Below, one piece after another: positions 40,852 through 51,869 of a stretch of 64,000 bases of DNA. The position numbers and the translations under genes are program-made. Position 1 is the first letter of the stretch. The number at the start of each line of letters is the position of its first letter. The stretch lies in contig JAJOZX010005540.1 in assembly GCA_023014485.1 (NCBI GenBank), forward strand, positions 52,501-116,500, in the 5' to 3' direction. The stretch comes from Bathynomus jamesi. Its lineage: Eukaryota > Arthropoda > Malacostraca > Isopoda > Cirolanidae. The notes beneath the pieces were generated by a model. The model saw only the letters and a program-made list of their open reading frames with translations, had not been told where the DNA came from and did no database searches.

Positions 40852-40945
40852 TATATATATCGACGTTTAAGACATATCGCCAGATTAACTTAAGTTTGAG
40901 GAAAAGTTTCACTGTTTTATACAAAGCACCGCTATACCTATACAT

Positions 40946-41950
40946 TAGGATTAGGGTTTCTCCTTATATGCCAATTTATAAGCCAATTCCCAGGAAATCC
41001 AGGAAATGGTTGTATATTTAAGAGAACAGTAATTTTTTTTATTGTTCAGTGATAAAATACCCTTTTAGAATTGGGATAACCAATTACTTATGCCTAGATG
41101 ACCACTTTTGCATTGTAATACTTGAATTGAGTTTACCAATCAGTGGTAGCAATTTATTATTTATTAAACATAATATTTATCATGCTATTCATCTGCAGGG
41201 GACAAATAAAAGGCTAAAATATTATATTCCTTTAATTATAATTAAGTGCATTTGCAAATAAAAAAAGAAAAAGAAAAAACTTCATTCAAAAAGAATAATT
41301 TATACCTTTTATCTCAACATATTTTATCTTAAAATATTTAAAGAGTCAATCAACATTTTTAAAATAGCTTCTTAAAAAACATAAACAATCGATACTTCTA
41401 TCACTAAGACGAGTTCTCAACTTGGTGATAAATAAACCTGCTGCAGAAAAGGCTCTTTCTGATTCAACAGAGGTTGGCGGAATGGTTTTCAGTGCATCAA
41501 ATAAATTCATGATGTTTGAAGTTCTGTTCCCTATTGTCTAGAATAACTACAGTTATTGCTTCAAATGCTTGCTTAAACTCTGAGCAAGATGAGTTGCCTG
41601 CGATCGCTAGATAATATACTGAGACTCGGTTCCTTGTATTATACGCAGCACTAGCGACATTCCCTCGGCCAATTTTTGGCATACGGGCCCACTTTTAGAT
41701 TGCTCTAAGTTGCTAATGCTAGTAGGTGTTCATTTAAGAAAGCAGAAAAGTAGAATAAAGTGTGGTAAATATTATGCAGTTTTCTTTAATTCTACCCAAG
41801 AGTCTTCTAATAACAAAAGAAAAAAACAAATAAATCAATAAAAAATAAATGAAGTCATTTTAAAATTCCGGGATTTCCCGGGATATTTGTCCAATTCCTG
41901 GAATTTTCAAATCCAATAAAAACAGCCGGGATCCGGGGAAAGAAACCCTA
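40946..41950 (-). mobile_element. deleted hAT element
   Basis: Ends TAGGATTAGGGTTTCTCC and the complement of TAGGGTTTCTTTCCCCGG, with exact 8-bp duplication CTATACAT at 40938-40945 and 41951-41958. Same family as 32494-33263. Confidence 0.85.
41355..41510 (-). pseudogene. hAT transposase C-terminal dimerisation domain
   Basis: The minus strand reads IMNLFDALKTIPPTSVESER, AFSAAGLFITKLRTRLSDRS and IDCLCFLRSYF. It is nearly the same protein as in 32690-32900, with the conserved E-R-x-F-S-A-A-G core. The rest of the element (about 800 bp) shows no catalytic domain, so this too is a deletion derivative. The flanking plus-strand frame at 41049-41261 is not related to it. Confidence 0.9.
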
Positions 41951-42089
41951 CTATACATCCACCCATTCAGAGTACGAGCAGCTCGCAGCATCACTGCCAG
42001 TTACATATTGAGTCAACGTACAAACAAGGCTTAAAATTCCGTACGTGGTTCCTCACCAACAGAAATAACGATGTTCTCTATTATGATAA

Positions 42090-42466
42090 CTAGTACAGTT
42101 CCCGTCGCTTCGCTGACGGTTAGACAGGCTAAACTACAAAAAAAGAACCCAGCCGTGAAAATTTTGAGCTTCACATTGTGTCAACATTTCTGAATCTGGT
42201 ATCTCCCAAAACCTCCTCACCCCCATTCATAAAACTTGGGGGCTAACCCCCTCCCCCATTACCCCCACCCCTCCCCATTTACCCCACCCATCCCCCATCC
42301 CCACCCTTCCCCATTGCTAAACTACAGAAAAAAACACAGTCATGAAAATCTTGAGCTTCACATTGCCGTCCGTAATACAATTTCTGAATTTTTTTCTCAA
42401 TTTCTGAAAGTGTGACGGACAGACGAACAGACGGACAGACGGACAGCTCTCTTATTATAATATAGA
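42090..42466 (-). mobile_element. short non-autonomous Helitron-like element, copy 2
   Basis: Same ends as copy 1 (minus sense TCTATATTATAATAAGAGAG ... CTAG) and A|T flanks; about 40 bp shorter through loss in the C-rich centre. Confidence 0.75.
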
Positions 42467-43500
42467 TAGATGATAATTTAATTAACGGTCAAATTCATAA
42501 ACGTTCCTTACTTGTGCTGTTCCTTCGTGCTGCAGACACTCCCGGTTTTATTTGTACGCGGGAACAATTCAGTATAAATAAAAGAAATATTTAATTTAGT
42601 GTAAAAACATTTTTATTAAATTTAAAAATCAACGAAACTAAATAAATTTATATTCCTTAATTTTTATTGTTTTTTTTACACGCGAGATTTTTACACAAAA
42701 TCTATTCCAAACTATTTTACAAAAATCCATCCTTTTTCAACGGTCACACGCAGCTTTTATTTAAAAGAAAATATACTTCACATTGCCAAACCAGTAAATT
42801 CTATTTATTTTTGGAGGAAAGAGGATAAAGGATTTGAAACTAATAAACGAAGCCATCGATTTTGCAGAGTTGCTTGGATCAGGTCAGTTTTTGTAAATAG
42901 GATTCAATGCGCGAGAGAAGGATATTGAAAATGGGGGAGGGGGTGGAGGTAATGGGGGAGGTGGGTTATGTAACAAGGGGGTGGGGGTTAAACCCCCAAG
43001 TTGCATAAAAGGGGGTGAGGGGGGTTTGGGGGGAGGGAAAATGACCTCTCCCCAAAGGAGTAATCCTAACGTGCCCTCGCCGTAGGCGAGTTTGTGAACA
43101 ACAAGCCCCGCCCGTATGGCAGGGAGCCGAAGACTCTGCTTGTCATAGATTAAAAAAAAAATTGGCAAAACAATGTTCTCAATTTCATTCACAGAACCCT
43201 TTTTTCTCCCCCCATGTATTTTACCAAAGCTTATTTATATCTGTTTGATCCAAACTCGCATTATATAACAAATAATTTCATACAAACGATTTTGAACAGA
43301 AAATTTTAAGCTAGTGAAACCTCAACATTTACTTTAAGCTCAAGGGCTATTAGATTTGGAGTGTAGCTTAACAAATTTGGTTTTAGTGGCTTTGGATGTG
43401 AAGCTCAAAAATTTTATGGCTGTAGTATTTTTCAAATTTATTCTCTCACTAGCTTTCTCCGACTTCACGGAAGAGTATTAAATTTTGTTGAAGCGTGACG
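42467..43500. other. AT-rich DNA and a decayed Helitron-like stretch
   Basis: 42900-43450 has G-rich blocks like the Helitron centres (GGGTTAAACCCCCAAGTTG) and TGTGAAGCTCAAAAATTTT near 43397, an older relative without clear ends. The proline-rich frame over the C-rich strand is an artefact. Confidence 0.45.
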
Positions 43501-43625
43501 TGACTAGATATAGGTAGGCTTTGGCTATACTGAACCGATGGATAACCAACCGATTATTTTTGTGTCTTTTCACGAAAAATATGAACATTTACAACACAGT
43601 GCTCGAATTTTGCTTTAAAAATATT

Positions 43626-43640
43626 AAAAATATTAAAAAT

Positions 43641-43671
<31 letters not shown>
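43626..43671. repeat. (AAT)n microsatellite
   Basis: AATATT and AAT runs bordering the PLE. Confidence 0.9.
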
Positions 43672-43829
43672 GAAAGTCGATATCAGCCTGTCTTTATAAA
43701 GGATTTACATTTAATTTCCAATATTCTGAATAGTTTTTTATTTTCAGTACTAAGTTTCTTAATAATAATTCTAGATAAGAATTTGCAGTATGCTAAGAAT
43801 ACTGTCTTCATTTTTTCTTCTGCGGACGC

Positions 43830-43858
43830 TTTCGTTCATATACTTTGAACATCTTCAG
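43830..43858 (-). ncRNA. hammerhead-like motif, PLE 3' arm
   Basis: CTGAAGA, extra T, GTTCA/TGAAC stem, GAAAG, then CGTCCGCAG. The core is mostly kept; the position after GAAA is G rather than C. Confidence 0.4.
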
Positions 43859-43965
43859 AGCTTTATACATAATTTTAAAGTAAAATGGGTTATGTATATA
43901 TATTTTTTATTGTAAATTGATACAATTTCAAATTAATTTAAGAATATTCGAAAGTTCATTAAATT

Positions 43966-44760
43966 TTATATTAATTTTCGGTTTTTAATTTTAATGTAAA
44001 AGGCTTCGGCAATTTTTAGTTTTTGTACGTTATGTGATGAGTATAAGATTTGAAAGTTTTGCGAGATATTTTCTAATTTTAATATTTTATGATCTACTCT
44101 GTAATGTTCGTTAATTTTACTTGGACGATATTTATGTTGGTATGATCTCTCTTTAATGTGGTTTGTGGTGTAACCAATGTAAGTGGACGTACAGTCAACT
44201 CCAGGACACGTAAATTGGTACACCACATGATGTTGCTTGTCAGGGTTTTCGCTACGTGTCGAAAATGGCTTGATAACTTTTTGTTTTTATAGTATATGTT
44301 AACATTGATAGTTTTTTCTTTATCCATTGGTTTTATGTGTCTCTTTAATATATTGTTTAGACATTTTTCTTCATGTTTTAGTCTTGTTGGGTTTCTTGTT
44401 TCGAAGTAAAATTTTATACCTGTATTTTTATTTTATTTTCATCCTCCTCATTTTTGTTACATAAATTTGTTAGAGTTCGGTTTATAATATTATCGATTAA
44501 AAATAGCGGAAAATCACTGTTTATTAGATTTTGCTTTATTCTCTCAATTTCTTGATTAAATAGTTGCCAACTTGAGCATATATTGAAAGCTCTGTGCACG
44601 AGTGTTTTAATTATTGATAGTTTATATTTTTCTGGCGAGTATGAATTATAATTTAAATACGTTCCTTTGTCTGTTGGTTTAACACGTACACCAGTCGTTA
44701 AACATCCATTTTGACCAATGAATATATTAATGTCGAGAAAAGAGTGTATTATTCAAGGAA
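43966..44760 (-). pseudogene. Penelope-like reverse transcriptase end and GIY-YIG endonuclease
   Basis: From 44740 downward: FLDINIFIGQNGCLTTGVRV, KPTDKGTYLNYNSYSPEKYK and SIIKTLVHRAFNICSSW (RT end/thumb, with the PLE block R/VKPTDxGxYLNYxS). Next are LFNQEIERIKQNLINSDFPL, a frameshift near 44420, the linker HEEKCLNNILKRHI, a second shift near 44225, then VVYQFTCPGVDC and STYIGYTTNHIKERSYQHK (GIY-YIG core with its Arg), KLENISQNFQILYSSH and KIAEAFYIKIK (catalytic Glu). The RT palm is absent by 5' truncation. PLE endonucleases nick target DNA; this copy is dead. Confidence 0.93.
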
Positions 44761-44954
44761 GGTTCAAATGTGAATTTTAATTTACTTAGTTCTGAAGTCT
44801 TCGAATAAATAATTAAAAATAATTAAAAAACCGAAAATTAATATAAAATTTAATGAACTTTCGAATATTCTTAAATTAATTTGAAATTGTATCAAATTTA
44901 CAATAAAAAAAAAATATATATAACCCATTTTACTTTAAAATTATGTATAAAGCT

Positions 44955-44997
44955 CTGAAGATGTTCAAAGTACAGTATATGAACGAAACGCGTCAGC
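44955..44997 (+). ncRNA. hammerhead-like motif, PLE 5' inverted arm
   Basis: CTGAAGA, extra T, 5-bp GTTCA/TGAAC stem, GAAAC, GC, GTC, then AGC, which could pair with GCT before the core as a 3-bp stem I. It is the best preserved of these motifs. Stem III would be two base pairs at most. Confidence 0.45.
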
Positions 44998-45123
44998 AGA
45001 AGAAAAAAAAAATGAAGACAGTATTCTTAGCATACTGCAAATTCTTATCTAGAATTTTATTAAGAAACTTAGTACTGAAAATAAAAAACTATTCACAATA
45101 TTGGAAATTAAATGTAAATCCTT

Positions 45124-45127
<4 letters not shown>

Positions 45128-45162
<35 letters not shown>

Positions 45163-45173
45163 TATAATAATAA
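45128..45173. repeat. (AAT)n microsatellite
   Basis: ATA/AAT run between PLE and Helitron. Confidence 0.93.
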
Positions 45174-45563
45174 TCTATATTATAATAAGAGAGCTGTCCG
45201 TCTGTCCGTCACACTTTCAGAAATTGTGAGAAAAAATTCAGAAATTGTAAAAAAAAATTCAGAAATTGTATTACGGGCGGCAATGTGAAGCTCAGTTTTC
45301 ATGACTGTTCTTTTCTGTAGTTTAGCAATGGGGGAAGGTGGGGGGATGGGGGTAATGGGGGATGGGTGGGGTAAATGGGGAGGGGTGGGGGTAATGGGGG
45401 AGGGGGTTAGCCCCCAAGTTGTATGAATAGGGGTGAGGAGGTTTTGGGAGATACCAGATTCAGAAATGTTGACACAATGTGAAGCTCAAAATTTTCACGG
45501 TTGGGTTATTTTTCTGTAGTTTAGCCTGTCTAACCGTCAGCGAAGCGGCGGGAACTGTACTAG
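45174..45563 (+). mobile_element. short non-autonomous Helitron-like element, copy 3
   Basis: Opposite orientation to copies 1 and 2: TCTATATTATAATAAGAGAG at the start and GCGGCGGGAACTGTACTAG at the end, flanked by repeat AAT on both sides, i.e. inserted in the (AAT)n run. Confidence 0.78.
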
Positions 45564-46234
45564 TAATAATAATAAAAAGTCCGATGTAATGATGGTATTG
45601 TTTAACCTCCTTCGCAACGTATATGATCATATAACAGAGGGGACCTACAACTTTATGTGAAATCCGAACCACGGGTCGCTACATAGTCAGGACGCGGAGG
45701 ACGGTCTTCCATCACCGAACTACTATTAGACTGGATGTCGCCTACCTTCGCTAATCAACGGGAGGCGGTTACGACGTAGTCTGATGTTAAATTTAAAAAA
45801 AAAGTGAAAGGCTTTATAAATTGTCACATTATTTACAAAACAATTAAAATAAGACACTTTTATAGTTGACCTTTTCTCTAAACTTGATGAACCTTCGTGT
45901 TTTTTCCAGTATGAAAACAAGAGAGAAAACTAATTCATACAAATCCTATTTATTCCAAACAATGAACAAACACTGAAAAAGGTTTTATTTCAATTTCATA
46001 ACTTGAGCAAATAATGAAAAATGTCTTTTATGTAAAAGCTTAGAAAGACCTTAAAAAAAATGACATTTTCCATAAAATATATTTTATTTGTCAAATTATT
46101 TGCGTAGTAGCAGAAAGGAAAAATATTTTTTTATATTTATTATAAAAGATCAGAACTAATGATATCAAATATAAATTTAAAATATTATATTAATATACTG
46201 TGTCATATATATTGTGTGTGTGAGTATATACATA
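45564..46234. other. no gene recognised
   Basis: AT-rich; the sequence CGCTACATAGTCAGGACGCG near 45678 resembles GTCGCTACGTCATCTGAGTG near 30934, perhaps one decayed repeat. Confidence 0.5.
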
Positions 46235-46532
46235 CAGGGTGTTTCAAAAGTCCGGCCTCATAGAGATTTGAGATTATTAATTTTTTGTGTTATTACAAAA
46301 GTTGTTTAAAGTGCATGCCATGTAGTTTTTTACTCGTGTACATTCTGTCCTAGCACACGCTACTACTTGGCAAGCTTCCATCTGACTCATGCTCGCAAGG
46401 TGTAACAACACCAAATCCATCTTCTCTTGGGGTGTGTATTCCGTCAATATCCTTATGAACTTAATAGGTTAACTGGAACAGAAAAAATAATAACCTGAAA
46501 TCCGTATGGGATCGGACCTTTGAAAAACCCTG
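46235..46532 (-). mobile_element. mariner MITE (298 bp)
   Basis: Ends CAGGGTGTTTCAAAAGTCCG and the complement of CAGGGTTTTTCAAAGGTCCG. The interior keeps only a transposase start on the minus strand (YTPQEKMDLVLLHLASMSQM). Confidence 0.8.
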
Positions 46533-48301
46533 CAAAAAAACTAAAATGTTCAAAAAGTGTCGTTCAAACTACATTAAAACGCTATACAGAGGCTAAGTGT
46601 CATGCCAATACGCATCGAAGTTGTATTAAACATGACAACCAGCCTGGAAGACAAACTAGTAAAATTCCTTCATTTCAGTGATCATACAAAACGACTTTGG
46701 ACCTCCGTTCTGACCTACAGAAGCTAACGGGAACTATAATTACGGTTAGACGAGCTATTTTTTTTATACAGGAAGGACGGATCAAGGGTGAATGCCTGCA
46801 AAAATGCCCCCCCCCCCTCCCATAGAAGGAAAAGGAGAAAGCCGAAATCAAGGTTTCCGAAGTTGTTAAAAACTGCTTTTTTTTTTTTAATTTTGAAAAG
46901 AATGTGTAGTGTGGAAGATGCATGTATGTGTAATGAGGAATAGAGGGAGAAGCGTGTGTTTGAGAGCATACTGGACTGCTCACAAGGTAAATGAGATACG
47001 GAAAAAGATCAACTGAGGAGGGCAGTGACAGGATAAACGAGAGTTCCAGCACTCCCTGTCTCCTGCCTAACGTCCTCCCCAGAGTACTTCCCTGGTCGAG
47101 AGCTGTCTACAATCTCCTATAAATTAATAAAGAAAGGGCTCAAAGGATGCGAGGCAAGAAATAAGCCTTAGTTGTCAGAGGTTAATCGCAGAGAGAGATT
47201 ACAGTGAGGAAAAAAGAGCATAAAAATGGATCTCTGAGGATTGGTCGAAGGTACTTTGCTCTGACGAAATAATTTCATGGTAATTGAAGTTAATTTTTAA
47301 TATGAAATATAAGAACCCTTTTTAGCAACAATTGTTTTCGCTAAATAGTTTATACAGTATGTTCAATAATTCTATTTTGTTTTGGCAGGTTTTTGAAACT
47401 CCAAGTCTAACTTTCGTAAGAAGGCGAGTATAGGAGAGGCCAGAGACCAGGCGCGCACCCCTGCGGCCCACCGGCCCGTGGGCCCTTTCCGTTGGGGGCC
47501 CTAAATTTGTTCGACGTATTATATATAAGACCTCAGGGGTGTTCACAGGAGTCAAAAAAAAAAGTGCCAACACGGCAACGTACGTTGGCGACAAAACAGC
47601 ATTAAAAATTGTCCACTTTTTTTAATACTAGTAAATAATTGATATTTAAATTGTTTAGGATTATTAACTTTAGTTTATTCGTTGATAAATTATGTCCGTT
47701 TAAATAAATTTATTTAAATAAATTTATATATTTATTTTATTTGTTGAAAATTAATTAAATAAATGTTAAAAATCGCTATGTTGCCAAACGCATTTCTGAG
47801 ATTTCTAGTATAACCAATCAACACTCTAGGACATTATTTTTGGCGCGAAAAATAAAATTAAGTAAATAAAGTAAATATTTGCATTTGCATTTGTGCTGGC
47901 GCGCCGATTTTTTGCTCTTGGTCTTTATAACGTGAGTAATTTACTGAATTTTTATTTAAGTAATTATTTTTTTATATTTTTAAGCTTTAAACACAAATAT
48001 CTTAGGAGCTGAATAAAGGTCAGCATGGCCCAGCCAGTTCAGCCTAGATCCCAAGAACCTGCATACCCAAACCTACAATCCACCCCCAATAATTTCCTCA
48101 TATACCTTTTTTCTAAACGCCTTTGAAAACGTTGTTCAATTGATATTGTGCGCTATATAAATATATATATTATTTTTATTAGAGGCGTAACTAAAAGAAG
48201 AAAGGCCTGTGGCCTTCTGTTGATGATGGGCCTCTTTGTAATAGTTTAAGTAAATGACAGTTTAGTTTGGGATTGAAAAAAAGTCTCTTTCTATGATTTT
48301 C

Positions 48302-48347
<46 letters not shown>

Positions 48348-48780
48348 GCAAATCCACAATGAAAAAGAAAAATGATTCCAAGGCCTTTCGTGTATTCAGA
48401 AGTACACCTCGTCATTCCCTGACTGCGTATTAATTAGATTTGATTTTGTTTGAGTTCAAAATTATATTCAAAACTCGCGGGAATTTACAGGTCATGACAA
48501 AATTACTAGATTTTTAAAACATTCATAAACACCTTTTTGGGGGCAGAATTTACTGAAGCTTTTTGGGGGCCCTCTCAGTGACACCTGGCCGGTGGAAATG
48601 TTTGAGCCAGTCCGCTTCTGCCAGAGACCTACAATAATAACTATTTTCTCGACAGTTAGATTTAGAGGCATCATCATGAAGATGTACCTCCTCGTCAGGG
48701 GTTGGAAAACTTTTCATGCGAAGGCCGAATGAACTCAAATACCCAATAGTGAGATACCAAGAACAGTCCAAAAACCTTCC
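46533..48780. other. no gene recognised; (TA)n at 48305-48344
   Basis: AT-rich DNA with C-rich (46807-46820) and poly-T patches. GGCCCACCGGCCCGTGGGCC at 47464-47483 is a strong hairpin of unknown origin. Frames of 60-125 residues show no motif that I know. Confidence 0.5.
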
Positions 48781-48839
48781 ATAGTCAAATTACTTAAAAA
48801 ATCAATTAAGTCTAACACCATAGTTTTTTAATATAACAA

Positions 48840-49050
48840 ATGCTCCATGCCATGTCTCGATTAACCACCCCATTCTCCAGACCTGAATCCTACTGAACAT
48901 TTATGGAGAATTCTAAGGAAAAATCTTTAGAAAACGAGTCCCTCAAAATCTGACCAACATGAAAAAATAAATAACGAGACAGCTGGACAGTTACATTTTT
49001 AAACGTCTTGAAGATATAGTACGTCTCGAAAGATTTTTAAAAAATAGTAA
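48840..49050 (+). pseudogene. decayed Tc1-type transposase C-terminus
   Basis: The plus strand across frames reads NAPCHVS (after D2), HPHSPDLNPTEHLWRILRKN (E block: SPDLNPxEHLW, intact Glu), and RQLDSYIFKRLEDIVRLER. The rest of the transposase and both ends are missing. SPDLNPxEHxW is diagnostic of Tc1 DD34E enzymes. It lies directly next to the tRNA-type SINE at 49055. Confidence 0.75.
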
Positions 49051-49054
49051 TAAA

Positions 49055-49145
49055 ATGGATGGTAGAGCATTCAACCGGCAATTGGAAGGCCCTGGGTTCG
49101 ATTCCCGGGCGGTTCGCCTCATTTTTCATTATTCGTTATCTCTCC
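49055..49145 (+). repeat. tRNA-like SINE copy related to the 18-20.7 kb array
   Basis: GGTAGAGCATTCAACCGGC then GGTTCGATTCCCGGGCGG, with a TTCAA/TTGGA anticodon stem and the same CCGGCAA loop. The downstream TCATTTTTCATT...TCTCTC also matches the array unit. Confidence 0.7.
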
Positions 49146-49209
49146 TCCTCGTGTGTGGAAACGTTCCTTAACACTTATGTCGTTTCTATTCTTTTGACTG
49201 TATATATAG

Positions 49210-49384
49210 GGTAGGCAGGGTAGGCTTTGCCTGACCATTAATTTTGTCAAACTTTAGAAGCATAAATATATCAATATAAATTAGCGCAATTAGACAAAAT
49301 CTGTCGATCGCGCCCTCTTAATCCAATATCATACAATTTCTTTTTTTCATAGTAGCTATTACAACTTAAAACGCCCTGCCTACC
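49210..49384. repeat. 175-bp sequence with 11-bp terminal inverted repeats
   Basis: GGTAGGCAGGG and its complement border an AT-rich centre; no clear duplication. Possibly a small DNA transposon. Confidence 0.35.
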
Positions 49385-49601
49385 TTGAATGTATAATATA
49401 AATTCAACTAGTGTGGCGGATTTGATATATGCCATTTTTAATACAGAGTAAATGTACATATAGTCAGCGCGCGGACTTTCCTACTAAACGATACATTTTG
49501 CACGCTTACGCTCATTATCAGCTATCCCATATGAAGAATATGAGAAACTCGATTTGGGGGGTGGGGGTTAAAGGAAGAAGATTGATAGGCGAATGGTGTA
49601 A

Positions 49602-50011
49602 AGGGGCCCATACACGCTCATTGAAAATGCGCATGTGCACTGCACAAACTGGTTTATGTAGTTCAATTTGTGCGTGTATAGGGGTAGTTTGCGGAAATGC
49701 GCGGGCCCCGCGCGTGCACTGTGCTAATTCACTCGCTTCCTGAAAATCCATGCGCAGTCCCAGCAATGCACATGTCTAGTTTGAGCGTGTATGGGGAGGC
49801 GTGTAGCTTTCGCTCAGTTCTTGCGCTGACACCGTGAACGCAATCAATATAAGGTCGTCTTCAGAGAGTGTAGCTGACATCCTCACTCGATGAAAGCACG
49901 GCACAACTGAGCAAAGTAGCTCAGTGCTCACGAGTAGTGTCTGGGCAAAGGCCTTGGCATGCGCAAACCGGGTTTGCACTGTGCAGTGCCACTGAGCGTG
50001 TATGGGCCCCT
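49602..50011. mobile_element. Harbinger/PIF-like MITE (410 bp)
   Basis: Ends AGGGGCCCATACACGCTCA and its complement; 3-bp duplication TAA on both sides. The interior is rich in TGCGCATG and TGCACTG motifs, partly palindromic. Non-coding. Confidence 0.8.
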
Positions 50012-50199
50012 TAAGACATCACAAGGGGATTGGGGAGGGGGGGGGGGTTGTGCGAATATACAAATCACTTAGTCTTTAGTGTGACAAGTTTGACGTGTGA
50101 GTGATAGATGATGTGATCTATGTCCTTTCTTTTCAATACAAGTTACTATTCTAGTGCCTTATTATAATAGAAATTAGTGTCGACTATCTGTTAAAAAAC

Positions 50200-50600
50200 A
50201 ATTTTTTAAAATTGGAAAGAGAATTGCAAATTCAGATTGAAAACTCAGGTAGGCCTAAATTAAATAATTTCAAAATAATAACATCTGATAAACAAAGCAA
50301 TAGAGCCTTCTCAAATGATTGGTTTAGCAAAAAAAATATGGCTGACTGGATGCCGAATAAGACAGAAATTGTTCTGTTGGCCTTGTTTACTTTTTAATGG
50401 TGATTCTGGAAACGAGGTATGGAGTAAAGAAGGATATCGAGATCTTAAAAATTTGAGCAAAGCACGTACAAAACACGATTCATCAAAACTGCATTTAGAA
50501 TGTGTAATGAAATTAAGTTTGTTTGCCAAATATATATATATATATAAAATATTCTGCCTACCCAATGCACCAGTCCAAGAACGGCCTCTGATATATAGTT
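50200..50600 (+). pseudogene. hAT-type transposase N-terminus with TTF zinc finger
   Basis: First frame: LERELQIQIENSGRPKLNNF, KAFSNDWF-like NRAFSNDWFSKK. A one-base shift near 50335 leads to IWLTGCRIRQKLFCWPCLLF, then NEVWSKEGYRDLKNLSKART and KHDSSKLHLECVMKL. The C-x-x-C ... H-x(3)-S-x-x-H arrangement around W and G is the TTF-type zinc finger found at the start of DUF4371/ZMYM-related hAT transposases, which binds the element ends. Nothing catalytic follows; a short TA run and unrelated DNA come next. Confidence 0.7.
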
Positions 50601-50942
50601 GACAGGAAATTCCATTGACACTGTAATAACTGAATTTAACCTAAAATAACAAAACCCAACCAAACCTAGCCTAACCTCATTTATTCTAACCCTAAAAGGA
50701 CTTCTCGATGGAATAACCTGTCGATGACAGGTTATGGGGAAGAACTTAACCACTAATGGCGAGTTAATTTAAGTAAGTACATCAGTTTCTTAAATAAGCC
50801 AAAAGAAAAAGTTTCCTACTCGTTGTGTGAATCTAATCCTTGAAACGTAAATGAAAGCGCTTGACATACCTGTTAAACACCATATCTTCGGTATTGTGTA
50901 GAAAGTTCTTCAATTGCACCTGAAAAAAAGAAAAGTTGATTA

Positions 50943-51002
50943 TATTATATATATATATATAATATATATATATATAATATATATATATAATATATATATA
51001 TA
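50943..51002. repeat. (TA)n microsatellite
   Basis: Composite TA/TAA run. Confidence 0.93.
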
Positions 51003-51007
51003 AATTA

Positions 51008-51250
51008 CCACTATAAACCAAAAATGTGTCTGTCTGTCTGTCTGCAGAAAAAACTTACTTTGTCAACCGATTTCGACCAAACTTCGTATGGTGGATTGGG
51101 GTGATGAGTAATGAACAAAAATGTGTGCGAGACCAGCCCCCATCCCCCACACCAATTACTGGGCCCAAAAGCCCCAGCACCGCGATAAAACTATAGAAAA
51201 GAATGGTCATGAAAATCTTAAGTTTCACATTGCCGCCCGTAATAATGATA
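51008..51250 (-). mobile_element. truncated Helitron-like element, variant C
   Basis: Shares TTCGTATGGTGGAT, GGGGTGATGAGTAATGAAC and AAAACTATAGAAAAGAA with 40430-40851; one end is missing and it gains a (TGTC)n tract. Confidence 0.6.
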
Positions 51251-51869
51251 ATATTAATCAATGACACCAAAATCAGACAGACAGATCACTACCTCAATAT
51301 TACTTCCATACCTTACTCCCTCATTTTTCACGCTACCCATAACTGTCGCTACCCATAACTGTCTAACCTAACCTAACCTAATTTAACCTCATTTTAACGC
51401 AGTTCACCTAATAACCTAATCTCATCTTAACAGTCTACCTAATAACCTTACCTAACCTAACCATTGCCAATCTAATCTAAATAATATTTCAAGTATAAGT
51501 AGACTTCCAATCAATTAACGAAAAATTTGTGGTAAATTATGAACCAACCAACACTAAATTACGCTTAAATAACTTCTTAACTCTTTTGAGTGAATATGTC
51601 AAATAAACAGTCGAAATACTTAGGCACTTTGTAAATTGTGTGGAATTTTCAGTTAATTTGTAAACTGACTTGAGTGAATTAGGCATTTCACAAAATTACT
51701 AAAAATTTCAGCTACTTTATAAATTCTCTGGTTTTGAACATTGACTGCAACATATCTATAATCAGAATACATGTATGACAATACTTGCAAACGCAACTGG
51801 ATTTTAGCTATTCACTCATTATATATATATATATATATATAATATATATATATATATACACACTGTATA
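51251..51869. other. no gene; CCTAA-type runs and (TA)n
   Basis: AACCTAACCTAACC-type runs at 51364-51470 and a TA run at 51820-51857. Confidence 0.7.

Larger units (their letters stand above)
43694..45127 (-). mobile_element. Penelope-like element, 5'-truncated with inverted terminal copies
   Basis: Left arm 43694-43990 and right arm 44821-45127 are about 300-bp inverted repeats, nearly identical. Between them lies a minus-strand gene end (RT thumb and GIY-YIG). In element sense the 3' arm follows the stop codon and the 5' arm is an inverted copy starting at the last codons of the ORF. AAT repeats lie on both outer sides. Confidence 0.92.

Noticed and set aside
42884..43192. Proline-rich secreted-type ORF
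   Set aside because: Lies on the complement of G-rich Helitron-like filler; no start context or relatives.
46690..46740. CR1 tail (GACCTACAGAAGCTAACGG)
   Set aside because: Only a dozen bases resemble the CR1 3' end and no upstream CR1 sequence follows.
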